NCBI RefSeq assembly: GCF_036324505.1
Contig: NC_086366.1
Coordinates: 9,909,427-9,973,426, forward strand
Origin: Eleginops maclovinus
Lineage: Eukaryota > Chordata > Actinopteri > Perciformes > Eleginopidae
DNA length: 64,000 nt
Direction: 5' to 3'
The position numbers and the translations under genes are program-made. The notes below the pieces were generated by a model. It had not been told where the DNA came from. It saw only the letters and a list, made by a program, of their open reading frames with translations, and ran no database searches. Numbering within the stretch: the stretch's first letter is position 1; every line of letters begins with the position of its first letter. Shown here in pieces: positions 38,675 through 51,323 of the stretch.

Positions 38675-38677
<3 letters not shown>

Positions 38678-38715
<38 letters not shown>

Positions 38716-38730
38716 CACACACACACACAC
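38678..38730 (+). repeat. (CA)n microsatellite
   Basis: About 26 CA units with one AA interruption. Confidence 0.95.
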
Positions 38731-39682
38731 TGTAAGCATGCCCAGAATTAATCAGTTTTTCCTGATGCAATTTTACACCTGCTTTGGGAAATTAGAGTCT
38801 AGCTTTCATTGAGTATAATTGTAAAACCCAAATTTCAACTAATTGTGAAGCGTGTGTGTGTTACTGTGAGAGTGTCTTTGTATACCTTAAGTGAGTTAGC
38901 GTGTGTGTGTAGGGGATGTTGCAAGTCCATAGCTAATGAGATGTGATGGATGGCACAGTCATGTTTACACAGTAATGACTGTGTTTCCATTGTGGATTCA
39001 AACAAGTTTAGTGGTTATGAAGCATTTCTCAGCCTAAGCCAAAGAAACCGTTAAAAAGAAATGCAAGAAAGATCTAACCGGAGTTGCTGCTGTATAGAGA
39101 AAGTTCCTAGCTGATAAAGCAAAAATGCCTAATTTGTTTCATTACCAGACAAGAGGTGGCAGCATTGTTCAACCCATTAAATGAACACATGCGTTGTAGC
39201 CCTACTACTGAACTTACTTGTTGATTCATTGTAATTGTTAATGAATCAACGATACTGGATGTTAATTCTATTTAGACCCAAACCAATTAGTTATTCATAA
39301 TTTAGTCAGTTAGCAGATAGTTCATCTTTTATGGTTTTACAAACAAAGTTATCAAGCAAATGTGTGAATTCACTGCTGTTCTTTGTCTTGTATGACAGTT
39401 ATCCAGGAAACCAAAACGTTTTTATTCATCATCATCATCTTCTGATACAAAAGTGTTTTAAATAACAGTGAAGTTACAGTTAAGTTTAAAAAAAAAGTCA
39501 CTTTTTACAAGGATAAATTAGCAATTTCTTAATAATACATTGATGACATCATCACAACAATGAGATTTCTACACAAACAAAACAGTCTAGACCTTTGAGG
39601 CCTACCATCACTGTTGGTGAACTGATTTTTAACAATAACACATATCTGGGCGTCCCGAAAAGCATTAACACATCTGTTATAC

Positions 39683-39906
39683 CAGTGGTTCTCAATCTTC
39701 ATTACACTCGGCATGTTTCAAGGCACAGTGGTTGTTTGGAAATGTTACCTGAAGCTCAGCATGGTCATACCTGGGTTGAGAGCCAAAACATTAAGCCAGT
39801 TTCAGAGGGAAACGGCATTTGCTCAGAGGGGAGGTGGTCGGGGTTTCTTTTAATTCACTCTGTAATGATTGTTTGAATTAGGAAATGTAATGTTTGAGAA
39901 ACACTG
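39683..39906. mobile_element. hAT-like MITE (about 224 bp)
   Basis: The left end CAGTGGTTCTCAA and the reverse complement of the right end (CAGTGTTTCTCAA) are near-identical. They are of the CAGNGGTTCTCAA type characteristic of hAT superfamily non-autonomous elements. No transposase is encoded. The flanking 8-mers are not a clean duplication, so the copy is old. Confidence 0.7.
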
Positions 39907-41753
39907 GTAATTCAGGTTTCTACGTTTTTCCAAAAGAACCAAAAGTATCTTTAAATGCAACAAGGGTGCTGTTACAGGAAGCATATTTTGGGACCATGGA
40001 AATACACACTGTTTCGCCATCCCATTTTAAACAGTATCTTAAAAATACCTGCAACAGGAGTGTGTGAGGCACTAACTGGTTTAAATTGACATGTCAACTT
40101 ATTCCTACCATATACATTTAAACAGCCCAGTCATTTTCTAGTCTCTACTTAAATGTAGAAAGCAACGTGACACACGGCCCACATTCGGTATTATACATTC
40201 AAAGACTCACTGAAACGCAAGAGCTTTGCTTGATAGATTGTCAGGCAAATACACAGTGCACTGGAGCAGTTGCACATTTTTGGTGAGTCCAGCAGTAAGA
40301 CCAGAAACAACTACTTTAATTGGCAATATAAGCAATTTTAGAGAAGAACTGCAAGGTTCAAATGTTGGGAGATGCCTATTACCATGAAAATGCACCACTA
40401 CAGGCAATGAACAAATAGTCATGAAGATTTAAAATATAATTTACAGCATCTTTCTAGGGATGACTTGATTGTCTGGTAAATTAGCCATGATGCAATAGAC
40501 AAGGTTAAAATAGACAGGCAGGCAGGCCGCGGACCAAAGAGACATAGACAAAAAGACCGACAGGAAGAAAAGAGACAAAATGAGGCAGATATTGTCTCGA
40601 TATAGCTATTATTATTATGATAGTAATAACAGCTCCTGGCAGTTGAATTTTGTGGAAACTGATTGCTGTGTGTATTTACCTGCATAAATGTTTTTGTGCA
40701 CATGCATGTGTCGGTGATAGCTCTTTGTTATTGCATAATGTGTCTTTTGGCAAGTGATTGTCTAATAACCTCTCACTCTTCAGCTTGTCTAGGTTCTAGG
40801 GAAATGAAGAAGGGAATAATTACATTTCCCTCATTTGTGGTAACTCAAGAGCATATGCAGTACAGGGTTTCAACAAAGACGGCACTTATTAGTGGCAACA
40901 AGCTGCGCTTTTCGTAGATTACTGAGGTAAAACACACACGCCTACACACCTTTCATATTTATGGGTAAATAAAAGGCACATCTGGGGTCCTCCCAGTATT
41001 CTTTGCGGTACGTGTTTATAGGTACCACAGACTTTACCTAAAACACGTTCAGAAAAAATGATCTACATTATGTTTCCCTGTCTGCTTTTGCCTTTACAAT
41101 ATTTGCAAGGGAAAAGACATTTTGAATAAAACCATACAGGTTATTTTTCTGAAGCCTTCACAATAAACACTGACCAAAGTGTTAAAGTCTGCATGCTAGT
41201 AGGGTGATGATTTGCTATTACATCACTGCCATCCCTGGTAATGCACTTGTGACAAGCACAGACACGTATTGTATAAAGTTATAGTGCGTGAATACAGCTC
41301 AAAGCTGCTTTCCCAAAGAACTCTGAGCAATAAAAACCCCTGCTGTTTTATATTGTAGAAAAGGTAATAATTTACAAAAATGTAACAAATCACAGATTGA
41401 AGGCCATGTTTTATACTTTCTCGTTATATTCTAGAAGCTGTAGTTCTGGTATTTTAGTTTAGATTTTCCCATATGGACATAAAAATGCCCTACAGGAACT
41501 CAAGTTGTCAGGTGCTCTTATAAAACGTCAACTTTCATCGGTACAATGTCTGCACCAGGACCCTCCAGTGTAATATTCAGAACTTCAAAAGACCCTCTAA
41601 AGACACATTGGATGAAGCTAACTGTGTTCAGTCTCTTTTGCTCAGGGAGGGAAGAGAGGCAGGCGTGGTGCTATGCAGCTTATCGCTGTGTCTGGATTGC
41701 ATTTTGCTGCCACCGTTCTGCCTTTTTCTCTCTCTTTGTCCTTCCTTTTCCGG

Positions 41754-41759
41754 TTTATT
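41754..41759 (-). terminator. Candidate fzd4 poly(A) signal
   Basis: AATAAA on the minus strand, about 300 nt downstream of the fzd4 stop codon. It is the first such hexamer after the stop. The true 3'UTR may be longer. Confidence 0.4.
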
Positions 41760-42056
41760 TATCTCTCTGGGAAAAGCAAGTCTAACAGAGGTAGAAAGGC
41801 TACTCTTGCTACTTTTACGACTCAATCCTCCACTTTTCTCCTCCATAACACCGGTTAGAGGCAGTTTGAAAGAAAGGGGCATGCTCTCAGCAAGCTGTTT
41901 TTCGATTCCTTTACATCCAATGCCTTTCCTTGAAAAGCTCTTGCTACTCCTTCTCATCTCCTTTTCTCTGTCCTCTTCATTGACAGAGTCAGTTTCTGCA
42001 ATTGACAGAGATGCATGTAGAAGTCAATTTCTGTCCCTTCCTCTATTTCTGTCATT

Positions 42057-45000
42057 TCACACCACTGTCTCGTTGCCTTTCCCCGGTTTGATCCAGCCCT
42101 CGCCCGGTGCCCTTTTGCCCCCTCGGCTTGCCCTGCTGTCCCTGAGGAGGCGGGCAGTGCATCGCTGCCAGGTGTGGAGGGTTTTTGCTGACCAGATCCA
42201 CATGCCTGATGTGATGCCCACGAGCAGTGACATAAAGATTCGAAGCATCTCTGAAGCCACATATGAGTCCCGGGGGCTTGACTTGAACTCCCCCCAGTGA
42301 GAAAGCTGGTAGAGGTAACAGCCAATGACGGTCGATGCTGGAACAGTGTAGAGAACAGAAAACACTCCGATCTTCACCATTAAACGCTCTAGCTTGTCTG
42401 TTTTGGCGCCGTCCTTCTGCAGATTGGAGCGGATCTTGAAAAGAGCCACCAGGCCAGCACAGATGAACAGGGTGCCTGAGGTTCAAAAAGAGTCATATTA
42501 GACCAGCAGAAAGTGAAAACCCAATGACAGTTGAAAAAGGTTTTAATTCTTAGTAAGTACAATGTAGGTATATGCTGTTAATTCTTAAACAGTTGTACTA
42601 TCATGTTGTAATTACCTATTAGAAGGTATGTGGCCAGTGGTGCCACCACAAAGCCGGTGAGCGCTTCCTGCTGCTGGTTGCCAACGTAACAGAGTCCAGT
42701 TAGGTCGTCTGCATCCACCAGTCGCATTATGAGGATGACGATGGTTTTAACGGCGGGGATTGCCCACGCTGCGATGTGGAAGTATGAGCTGTGCATTTCA
42801 ATAGCCTCATGGCCCCACTTCAATCCAGCAGCCAAGAACCAAGTGAGGGTCAGGATCACCCACCTAAAGAGAGAGCAGGAAAAGTGAGTGAAGAGGGAAA
42901 AAACACTGCTCTTATTTACATTTATCAGATTGTCTTTCGTAACTAGCATTCATTTTGGTAGCCAATGACTGGAAATAAGATCCTGTTGCAACATTGGACA
43001 ACAGTTTACTGCTCAAAATGTAACTTGGCCCTGCATAGTAATAGCTCATCATGGGATAGTAATGTGCTGAATAAGCAGAGGGTTTTGACCATGTTAAAAT
43101 AGGCAGTGAAGCTGCTCTTCCAAAAGGAAACACTGAGGACAAACAGGAAGACGAGGGAAATGGAAGAGAAAAAGCTGTGACAGCAAATGAAGTGCTCTGT
43201 GAACTCAAAAAGTGGCATTTGTTTTTACAAAGGCAGCCTTTGTGTGTGGAAATTAATCCATCTAGTACAGAGATTATGAGACAGGATAGTTGGACTTTAA
43301 AGAAAACAGGATGCAAGTCTCGTGTTCCCATTGTTCCACTAAAGTCCATTCAAAACAGCTGATGACAATGAGACAAAGACGAGAAGATTGATAGGATGAA
43401 AAGCGTGTGTTTCTGTGTTTTTTTCACTTACCAGAGTGAGGAAGCCATGCCAAAGAAGTAGAGAAGAAGGAAAACTATTGCACAGCCAGTGCTTTTTAAC
43501 CCTTCTTGTACGAGAATTGGTACTCCGGTGGCATCCAGGTCACAGGAAACACGCTCTCTCCCCAGAGTCAAACGTACCTGCAGGAAATTGATAGTGGGAA
43601 GGAAAAAGGGTTGGGGTTATGTTTATCGTAAGTTTAGATTTTTTTCTTGTTAAAGGAGAAACACAAATTCACAATATGATGCTTTCCCATTATAACCAGA
43701 CGGTAATTCTAATTGGTCCATGTAGGAAAACATTACTTGATTGATATTTACTGATCAATAATACAAATAGAACATCCCGTTTTTCTTTTTATTTCATTAT
43801 TGGTTCAATGTTTTGACCTCGATGAATGTTTTTTGGCTTTATTAGATTTTATTGAATTAATTTGTTGGACAAAGTTTGAAAAGTCCTAGCCCTGAAGACA
43901 TTTGCTTGCTAGGCTCCCATAAAATGTGATAACACTTAGTATCATATTTATCCACATACCATCATGCCAACATTTAAAAATACAATATCATTTTTATATC
44001 AAAATGATTCCATTTAAAATGTGCTACTAAATATAAATTGTGTTTTATTAATTGTTGTTTTCATAACTTCATTGTTATTTATTCTCTCAAAACACTCCAC
44101 TTCAATGGGCCAGTATAAAACTGAACGTCCCACTTACCAGGTAGGCCACGCTGTACAGATTACAGCACATAGACAGGAAGATGATGGGCCTTTCAGGGTA
44201 GGAGAAGCGCTGTGAATCCAACAGGAAGGTCAGGACCGTCAGAGTGGTCGACAGGAAGCACAGCACGGCCCACACCGCCATCCAGGCGTCTGTGAAGACT
44301 TTGGCCCCCCTGCGGTACAGCCCGCTGTCGTAGCCACACTGGAGAGCACAGCTTTCTGACTGTTTTAACCAGGTATACTGGTCAGGTGCAGAACCCAGTG
44401 CCTGACACTCCTCCTGGTGGGGAGGAATACGAACAGGCTGGTAGGGTGGGTCCTCGTCTCCCGGGCCCTCCATGCACATGTGGTTGTGGTCATTTTGTGG
44501 TGGAAAGAGGCTGCAGTTCAGCACCTGGAGAAGAGACATGGTTTGAATGTCATTTTGTTTGCTTATTATGGCTGTGATATATATTTACTGTTCACAGCAT
44601 TTTGTCAAAGACTTTGGTTTAGTATTTCCCATTTTCCACATGACACAACTACATCCTTAAGTTATATCTGTGAAGACATGCAGGACGTTTTTGTGATGAT
44701 TTAAATTACCTCGGGCCATATGAAGCCAAACTCGTGAAGCACCGGAAGGCACTTTCTCTTGACGGACAGACACATGCTACCACAGGGACCAATGGGGAAG
44801 GGAACCTTGTCAGTGCACATCGGCACGTAGACTGAGCACAGGAAGAACTGGAGAAAAATAAAATAGATCACAAATTCAACATTTTGCCACATAGTGACAT
44901 CTCATTGCATACAGTTAAGACTACAGAGCAAAATCCATTAAATTAGCTTAGTTTGATCATATTGTGTAGAGAATAACAGCTGTTCTGTTGTTTATAAAGA

Positions 45001-46982
45001 GAAAAAACAGTTTTAAGGAACGATTCAAGAGTTACAATGAAAGTATACAAGAAACATTTTTTTTGTTATCCAAGTGTGTCATATGTCAGTGAACTGCTTT
45101 GTAAACTTTGTTCTGGCAAAGTTGACCGTGATGCAATAGTGAATCATGACAGTGGAGGAGGAATTGGAAGTGTATACTGTGTTGCCTATCATGATAACAG
45201 CTGGTTAAAGGCTACACCTATTACTCCACATGATGATCATCTACTTGCATTATTTACTATACTGCTGCCTTCTTTGTCTTCACTCTCCGTACATTGCATC
45301 AGCTCTTCTAGTGGTGGGTCTCTATTTTTAAAAAGAAACTCCACGACACCAAGGCCAACACTAACCTGCTCCAAGGTTAGACATACAACTCTACATCTTT
45401 AAAACAATCTGTGGACTTGACAACACTGAGGGCATGTGCCATGTAATGCTTCAGAATCCCCCCTTAATCCAAGGCTCAGTTTTCGCCGTCCCATGGCAAT
45501 GGTTTTTTGAAATAGATATGTACAGTCAGGGTTGTAAAGATAGTGAACAGTCTGAAGTCACAGTTGACTCGATTGATGGTAGTGATGTGAAGGAGTAAGT
45601 ACTCTGCGGTTACAAAAGTGTGCAATTTTAGGTAATTTCATGCTTTTACAGTGAAATGTGTTTGAAGTCGCAGTGTAACATTTTTCCAGGCTCTTCATAT
45701 GAAAATACACAGAAGCAGAAAGAACATTTCAATTTGCTCACTTCAAGTAAAGAAAACAAACATGCGCTCCAGGAACTTGGACAGTGTGATTGCTGGCTTT
45801 AAATACTTAAACATGTAAAAGTGGAGAGTTTGCTGCCATTTTTCATTTCAGAAGTACCAAAATATTAACCAGACCATAATGAGAACTAAGTGCCTGGACT
45901 TGCAGCTAGAGAAATCCAAACCTCAAACTAGACCTTGAGTGAAGCTAAGAAGAGAGTCAAGGCTGGGAAATAAATACACAGAAACATTATTCAACTTTTT
46001 TTCAGTGGGAATGTATTTGCTAAGTAAACATAAAACAGTGGGCGTCTCTGCACCACCATAACTAGGGCTATAAAGAAATATAACCATAATAAAATATTAT
46101 AGTATTACAATTGAAAACTGAAAGCCCAAATGAGCTTTTCAGTTTTATAACAGCTGAACATGTTTCCGCAAAACAACTCTTGCTTTTTACTGATGAGTAT
46201 AAACCATGATAAATGAATCTTAGCTGCGTTGCTGACTGTGAGGAAGTATGTCAAATAAGCTTTCGAAGCCAGAGGGAACTCGCTCTTAACGCAATTTGTT
46301 ACAATGTTCTCTGATCAGTATCTTTGTAGTAGCAACTTTATCAATTGTAAATAGAGCAGACTGGCTGATCTGAGGACAGTATTAAGTTTCTCCTCGCAAA
46401 TAGAGAATCTTTGTTCCCAAACTGAACCTCAAGTATTAGAGTTGTCCTGAGTAATCTGCTGTTCGATTGACTGCAATTAACTTAAGTTCACAACCTAACA
46501 AAGTTGCCATGTGCGTGCGAGTGGAGGGTTTGTTTGTGTGATTGTACATTTACAAAAGGTTTGTTCAAAAGCAGAAGGTATTAAATTAGGTGCAATACCA
46601 TGCTGGATATTTCTCACAGTCAGTTATACCAGGCACAGCAATGTATCACTTTCTGGGTGTTTCCCCCGTCCATTGGTAACCTGAGTGCTGTCACTTCACT
46701 GCTAAAAGCTGCTCCAGTTACTTGTCAGGAAGCCTCCCATTAGAGCAAATGCTGGGGGGATACGGTTACCCTTTCCCCTTTCCTCCCTCTTTAGCGCACG
46801 CATGTGTGTGTGGGAGAAAAAGAGAGGGGGGTAGCTAATGTTACGGGACAATTTTCAGCTGGAGGACAGTTTTATGCTGCAGTTGCTCCATGTTCGGTCT
46901 GGCTGTGTCACAAAAATGTCTTTAAGCACTTTATTCATTTAGCATGGGAAAGTATTTTTGGGCCCTTTCCCCAAACACCTGT

Positions 46983-47063
<81 letters not shown>

Positions 47064-48131
47064 AATCTCTGCATAGGTTGTAAAAGTAGTAATAGATATC
47101 TAACACATCTCCAGACTGGAAAGTGGACACTTCTTTACAAAGACATATCTGAGAAAACATTGGATCTCATGTCTCTGTATGATATCTTGGTATGATTATA
47201 TATGTTTAAATGTGGGATATCTTAAAATAAATACATGAGATACACATACAAAAATAAATGTCATCTATAGACAATGTGATCTTTGTGGAATCTCGTTTTT
47301 CCCAATATAATCTAAAGTAAAATCTTAAAGATGTGGAAGAGGATCATTCAATTTGTTTCTTACATGGTGCATCAGGCAACAAGTAGCATTTGTCTGAGCA
47401 CACTGAGGGCACCATTGTTAACAAGAAGACAAGTATAAAACATGGAAGACTCAGCTGTTGCTGTGTGGGGCATGATCTCAAAATGTCAACAGACAGAGGG
47501 GACATTTTTATTGTAATTAGCATGACAGCCTGGTGCAACAGCAGGGAAGGATGAAATCAGGGACCCTTCCGCTAATTTTAACTTTGTGGGGGCCAACCTG
47601 TATTCAAATTCTCCTCATTATCACAGGCTCCATCAGTCTAACAATTCACTATTGCTGTTAGCTCCCTGTCATGTGCTATAGAACCACAATCTTCCCATCT
47701 CTATCTCTGAACATCTCCACACACAAATATAGCAGACTATTTCGACTCAGCCATGCCTTTTTAAAGTCCTGGATCAGTGTTCCTAAATTTGCCCAAGCCT
47801 CCCTGAGTGCTTTTAATAACATGCTCTATTCTGACATCAGTATGCATTTCTCACATCCTCCCAGTACCTTGAGTTGACTGGAGCAGCCGTACTGTATGAG
47901 TGGAGTGAACGTGGTCAGCTGCAGCTCGGCGTCGGACTGCAGCACGTTGCCGACCATATTGGGCATCTTCGTGACGTTGTAACCCAGACCCTGGCACATA
48001 CTTATCCGGATCGGGTCGCAGGTCATTTCCTCCACCTCATCGCCAAAAGCCTGCACCATCCCTAGCGGACCCATGAGCCCGGACAGGAGGAGCAGTGCTG
48101 CCCCGCTGAACCACACCATCATCCCGGGCAT
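42057..48131 (-). CDS. fzd4: Frizzled-4 receptor, 6 coding exons
   Basis: Seven-pass Wnt/Norrin receptor that signals through Dishevelled and beta-catenin with LRP5/6 and TSPAN12; in vertebrates it is required for retinal vessel growth. Exons in transcription order: 48131-47868, 44847-44710, 44524-44138, 43577-43432, 42863-42616, 42475-42057, all GT-AG, joining in frame to 533 aa (human 537). Signal peptide 1-28, cleaved before FGDEVEE. The cysteine-rich domain has [20 protein letters not shown] and [18 protein letters not shown]1 is about 215-236. [12 protein letters not shown] precedes and enters TM2. TM3 has [11 protein letters not shown], and [20 protein letters not shown] leads to TM4. 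TM6 starts near MVKIGVFSV. The Dishevelled-binding KTLHTW is at 492-497 and the PDZ ligand ETVV ends the protein. Oddity: human FZD4 has a single coding-region intron; here four extra introns cut the ectodomain linker, TM2, TM3 and TM5. Identification is very secure. Confidence 0.97.
44848..47867 (-). other. fzd4 intron 1
   Basis: This 3.0-kb intron sits at the same place as the sole human FZD4 coding intron (after CSSQL-Lys/Gln, before FFLCSVYV). It contains a (CA)n tract but no coding exon on either strand. A 121-codon open frame at 45037-45402 (+) shows no recognisable protein signature. Confidence 0.7.
46984..47059 (+). repeat. (CA)n microsatellite in fzd4 intron 1
   Basis: About 38 uninterrupted CA units. 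Confidence 0.95.
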
Positions 48132-48199
48132 GGTCACTGAGCGGCTGCCTTCTGTAAATGTTGGCACAGGAAATGTCCTCCTTAAACACAACAGTTGGG

Positions 48200-48600
48200 T
48201 GTAAAGACTCCAGGAAGATTGGAGCGCGTGTAGTCCGTGCGGTTTGCTATATTATCCAATTCCGAGCCATTCAGTTGAATAAAATATCCAGAAAACAGAT
48301 GGGAATCATTGCAATATCGGAACGTATAATCTATTTCCAATAAAAAAAAAACTACGTTATGATAAATCCCGTTGTCCGTTTGCGTTGTTTTTCCGTTAAT
48401 AACTCCGTAGAAGTGAAGCGAAGCCTCGGGATACAGCGGTCTGGTTTTGCGCGTACTCCCTGCAAGCGTCCAGCTCTAAACTTTATTGTGTCTGTGAGGA
48501 GAGACTGTTATTCCCGTCCAGAGGGGAGCCGACCAATCGCTGCGCGGGAGTTGGATTTCCGTGACCAACCACTGACCAGGAGGGCGGGATCCAAGAGAAA
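48200..48600 (-). promoter_or_regulatory. fzd4 promoter / 5'UTR, CpG-rich
   Basis: Sequence immediately upstream of the fzd4 ATG is strikingly richer in CpG than the neighbouring DNA. It contains a CCAAT box (plus-strand 48533-48537, ATTGG in the gene's direction) and a GC box (GGGCGGG, 48582-48588). This is typical of a CpG-island promoter without a TATA box, and the start site is probably within 48200-48530. A TATAAATA on the minus strand (48778-48785) is further upstream and less likely to be used. Confidence 0.5.
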
Positions 48601-51258
48601 AATAGGAGAGAGACCCTCTTTTCCTCCCTTCTCCCCTTTTCAGTCTCCTCTCCTTTCCGTCAGTATTTTCTCTTATTCTGTCTTCATCTTACTTTCCTTC
48701 TTTCCTACTATTTTCTTCTTTTACCACACTCCTCTTGCAGAGAAAATCAGCCAGTTTCCCCATATATCCAGAACCTGTATTTATACTGGCTGATGTAGCT
48801 TACATGTGTTTATATTGGCTGTATTTTTTTTTTTAGAAAATAAGCATTTGAAAACTTGAGTGTGTTTTTATTTTATATTTAAAATTCCTGTAATGGTCTT
48901 TAAAGGCCGTCTGGAATTCACCACAGGTTCCACTCTCCCTGTCTAAAGGGCCGTCAGCTCTAAGTGCCCGTGACATTGTAATTGAAAGTAGGGTCTTAAG
49001 TGATGCTGAAGCATTGGAAATCTGTTTTGCATTGCAATGAATGCACATACTGGACAGGTTTTGTTTGATTGTGGCACCCTGGGAGAAGACTTCTCCTTTA
49101 CAGCATGAACCTAGCATTGAAATGTGTTGTTTTGGCTTTTCTGCGTTGTAAAAGTGGACTTGGGTGGGAAAGTGCTTGGATTTATTGCAAATATCTTGGG
49201 AGGAGGAAGGCTCAAGGAGAACTTGATTTGTGTTTTCTTCCAAGTGATTTACAATTCCGAGGCTGCCAGATGTAATCAAACTCAACTTAAGAGCTCCAGG
49301 CCTTTTCAAATACCACAAATACCTGAAACTGTATTCTAATGTCACTTTTTGAGTTTAAATGGATGAAGAAATTGATTAAACTGCAGACCAATATATACTG
49401 TACTTTATTCTACATAGATAGAAAGAAAGTTATGCTTTACTCTATTTTAGATACCATATTTAATTCAACCTACATGCATCCAGTGTGTGAGTGAAAATCC
49501 TGAAATCAAATAATATCTTGATGGCTGTAGTCTTACTTAAGGTCAGCATTTTTCACTAAGTTCAGAACCTTTGAAACAACTGAGTTTGGGTGAGATCATT
49601 TATCGTGTTCCTTTTTGATCTCAAACTCATCTATCTTGTCTTGCCCAAGACACAAAGCAGAGAAATATGAGAAACCAGCATTAAAAAGACCTGGACGCAG
49701 ACAAGAAAAATGAGCAGGGTTGCAGTCTAACAAATTATTTTGTTCTTCGGTACTAATCATTTCCATAGCTCTCTTTTCTTCTTTTAGGATTTCTGAGTCA
49801 GATTTTTCCAGGAGTTGCTGTTGATAAAAGCCTTCCATAAATACTTAAAACGTGAAAACATCAGCAGCACTCTGGCAGCCTGGTCTCATTGTGCTGCTGT
49901 GTTTTCAGTCCTGGATTATAGTGTGATTTTTAGGCAAATCCAGTGTGACAATTGATTGGCAGCAGCAATGACCTCTCCACCCAGCAAACCCCACCCCCGA
50001 CCCCCAACACACGTATCTTCTCTCTACTCACTCACATTCGCATAGGAACCATCCCCCTCGACTGCTCTTTGGCTGAACCTGGGGTCAAGCCCTGAAGTAA
50101 TTAGCACTGAGCTGAAACAATAGAGTGTGCCCTGGAGCTGATGATTATCAGGGGCGTGGTGTGTGTGTGCCAAAGAAAGAAATGAATGGGACCATGAAAT
50201 AGAGAAAAACTTAGAATCAAATCAAAGCTTTGTTTGTTAATTTAAGCCAAGAGGAAAAAGGGAAAAATATGTAATACTTTTTTGACTTCTACAAGAACTA
50301 GAGTCCGACAAGTAATAAGATAAATGATGGTGAGGTAAAGTGGTTCAGCAGCACATTTTTAACCCTGAGCCACCAGCACACTCCATCCCACTGTTTACTT
50401 TCACAGTAGAGTGTGAATAGCAGGGTTGAGTAGACAACGTGTTGGAATTGACAGACTAATGACCATCACACTGAGTGGATAATGACCACAGTTACCCTTT
50501 AGGCCATAAAACCACTGAGTTAATAATCAAACAGGCCAATTAAATGGACATTTGGCTGGTAAGCAAAGAAGAAAAAGCTCATCTAAGGTCACATATGACT
50601 AGACTGTTAATCACTTTTTTTGTAATTTAGTGCTGGGAGTGTATTTTCTGGCTATCCTACTTCTTTGTTAAACTCACTAAGACCAAACCAGACATCATCT
50701 GCAAGAGAAAATATGGCTGCCAATATACGGGTCGATGCAAGCATAACATAAACATCTATGCTGACTAGTTAATTGAAGGTGACTGGATAGAAAAAAATTG
50801 CTTACAGGCTGCAAACGTGGTGCCTGGACACAGGAAATTTCCAATCATAATATATTAAGAACTTGATTTGGAAAGCGGGAAGTGGGAGGTTCAGGAGGGT
50901 TTAGGAATTTCAGCTGTGCATGTCAATGATGGCAGTGATTGGACCAACTACAATTATAATTTGTGAATGTGTGCAGCATTTCACCAGTAGGTCTATCTTT
51001 AGAGATGACTTTATCAAACTAGATCGTGAAATTTAACACAATGCAGCATGATGTCTGTGTGAGTTTTCTGCAGTCCAGTAAGGCTGATTTCCATGGTCTA
51101 AGCCAAGCAAAAAAGAGTCAGGGCTTTCTAATTATCTATGCCACACAGTTTACTCCAACTCAACATTCATGTGATTCCTTTATCATGTTGATGCCAAAAG
51201 AAGGGACTCAATGGTGCGGTTTTCCTTCCTAAATTAACCACCCTTGCTAACATTTTGA

Positions 51259-51323
51259 TGGTTTAATGCTTAAGCGCCCTGCCTTTGGAAGGACATGTGC
51301 CCTTGCTGGCCTGGGATCAAACC
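51259..51323 (+). repeat. tRNA-like SINE head (candidate)
   Basis: An A-box-like TGGTTTAATGC (51259-51269) and a B-box-like GGGATCAAACC (51313-51323) lie 54 bp apart on the same strand, close to tRNA spacing. The connecting text CGCCCTGCCTTTGGAAGG resembles tRNA-derived SINE heads of fish. It does not fold as an intact tRNA, and the SINE body and tail are not defined. Confidence 0.4.

Noticed and set aside
41608..42300. 230-codon plus-strand open frame
   Set aside because: It lies antisense over the last fzd4 exon and its 3'UTR; the openness reflects the coding constraint of fzd4 on the other strand and a pyrimidine-rich UTR.
45037..45402. 121-codon plus-strand ORF inside fzd4 intron 1
   Set aside because: No recognisable motif; it is antisense within an intron, with Ser/Leu-rich tail from simple sequence.
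48833..49345. 170-codon minus-strand open frame upstream of fzd4
   Set aside because: It starts with GTG rather than ATG, has no recognisable domain and no promoter or splice context; probably chance.
51259..51323. Functional tRNA gene
   Set aside because: Box-like motifs are present, but I could not form a cloverleaf with matched acceptor stem; a SINE remnant is more likely.
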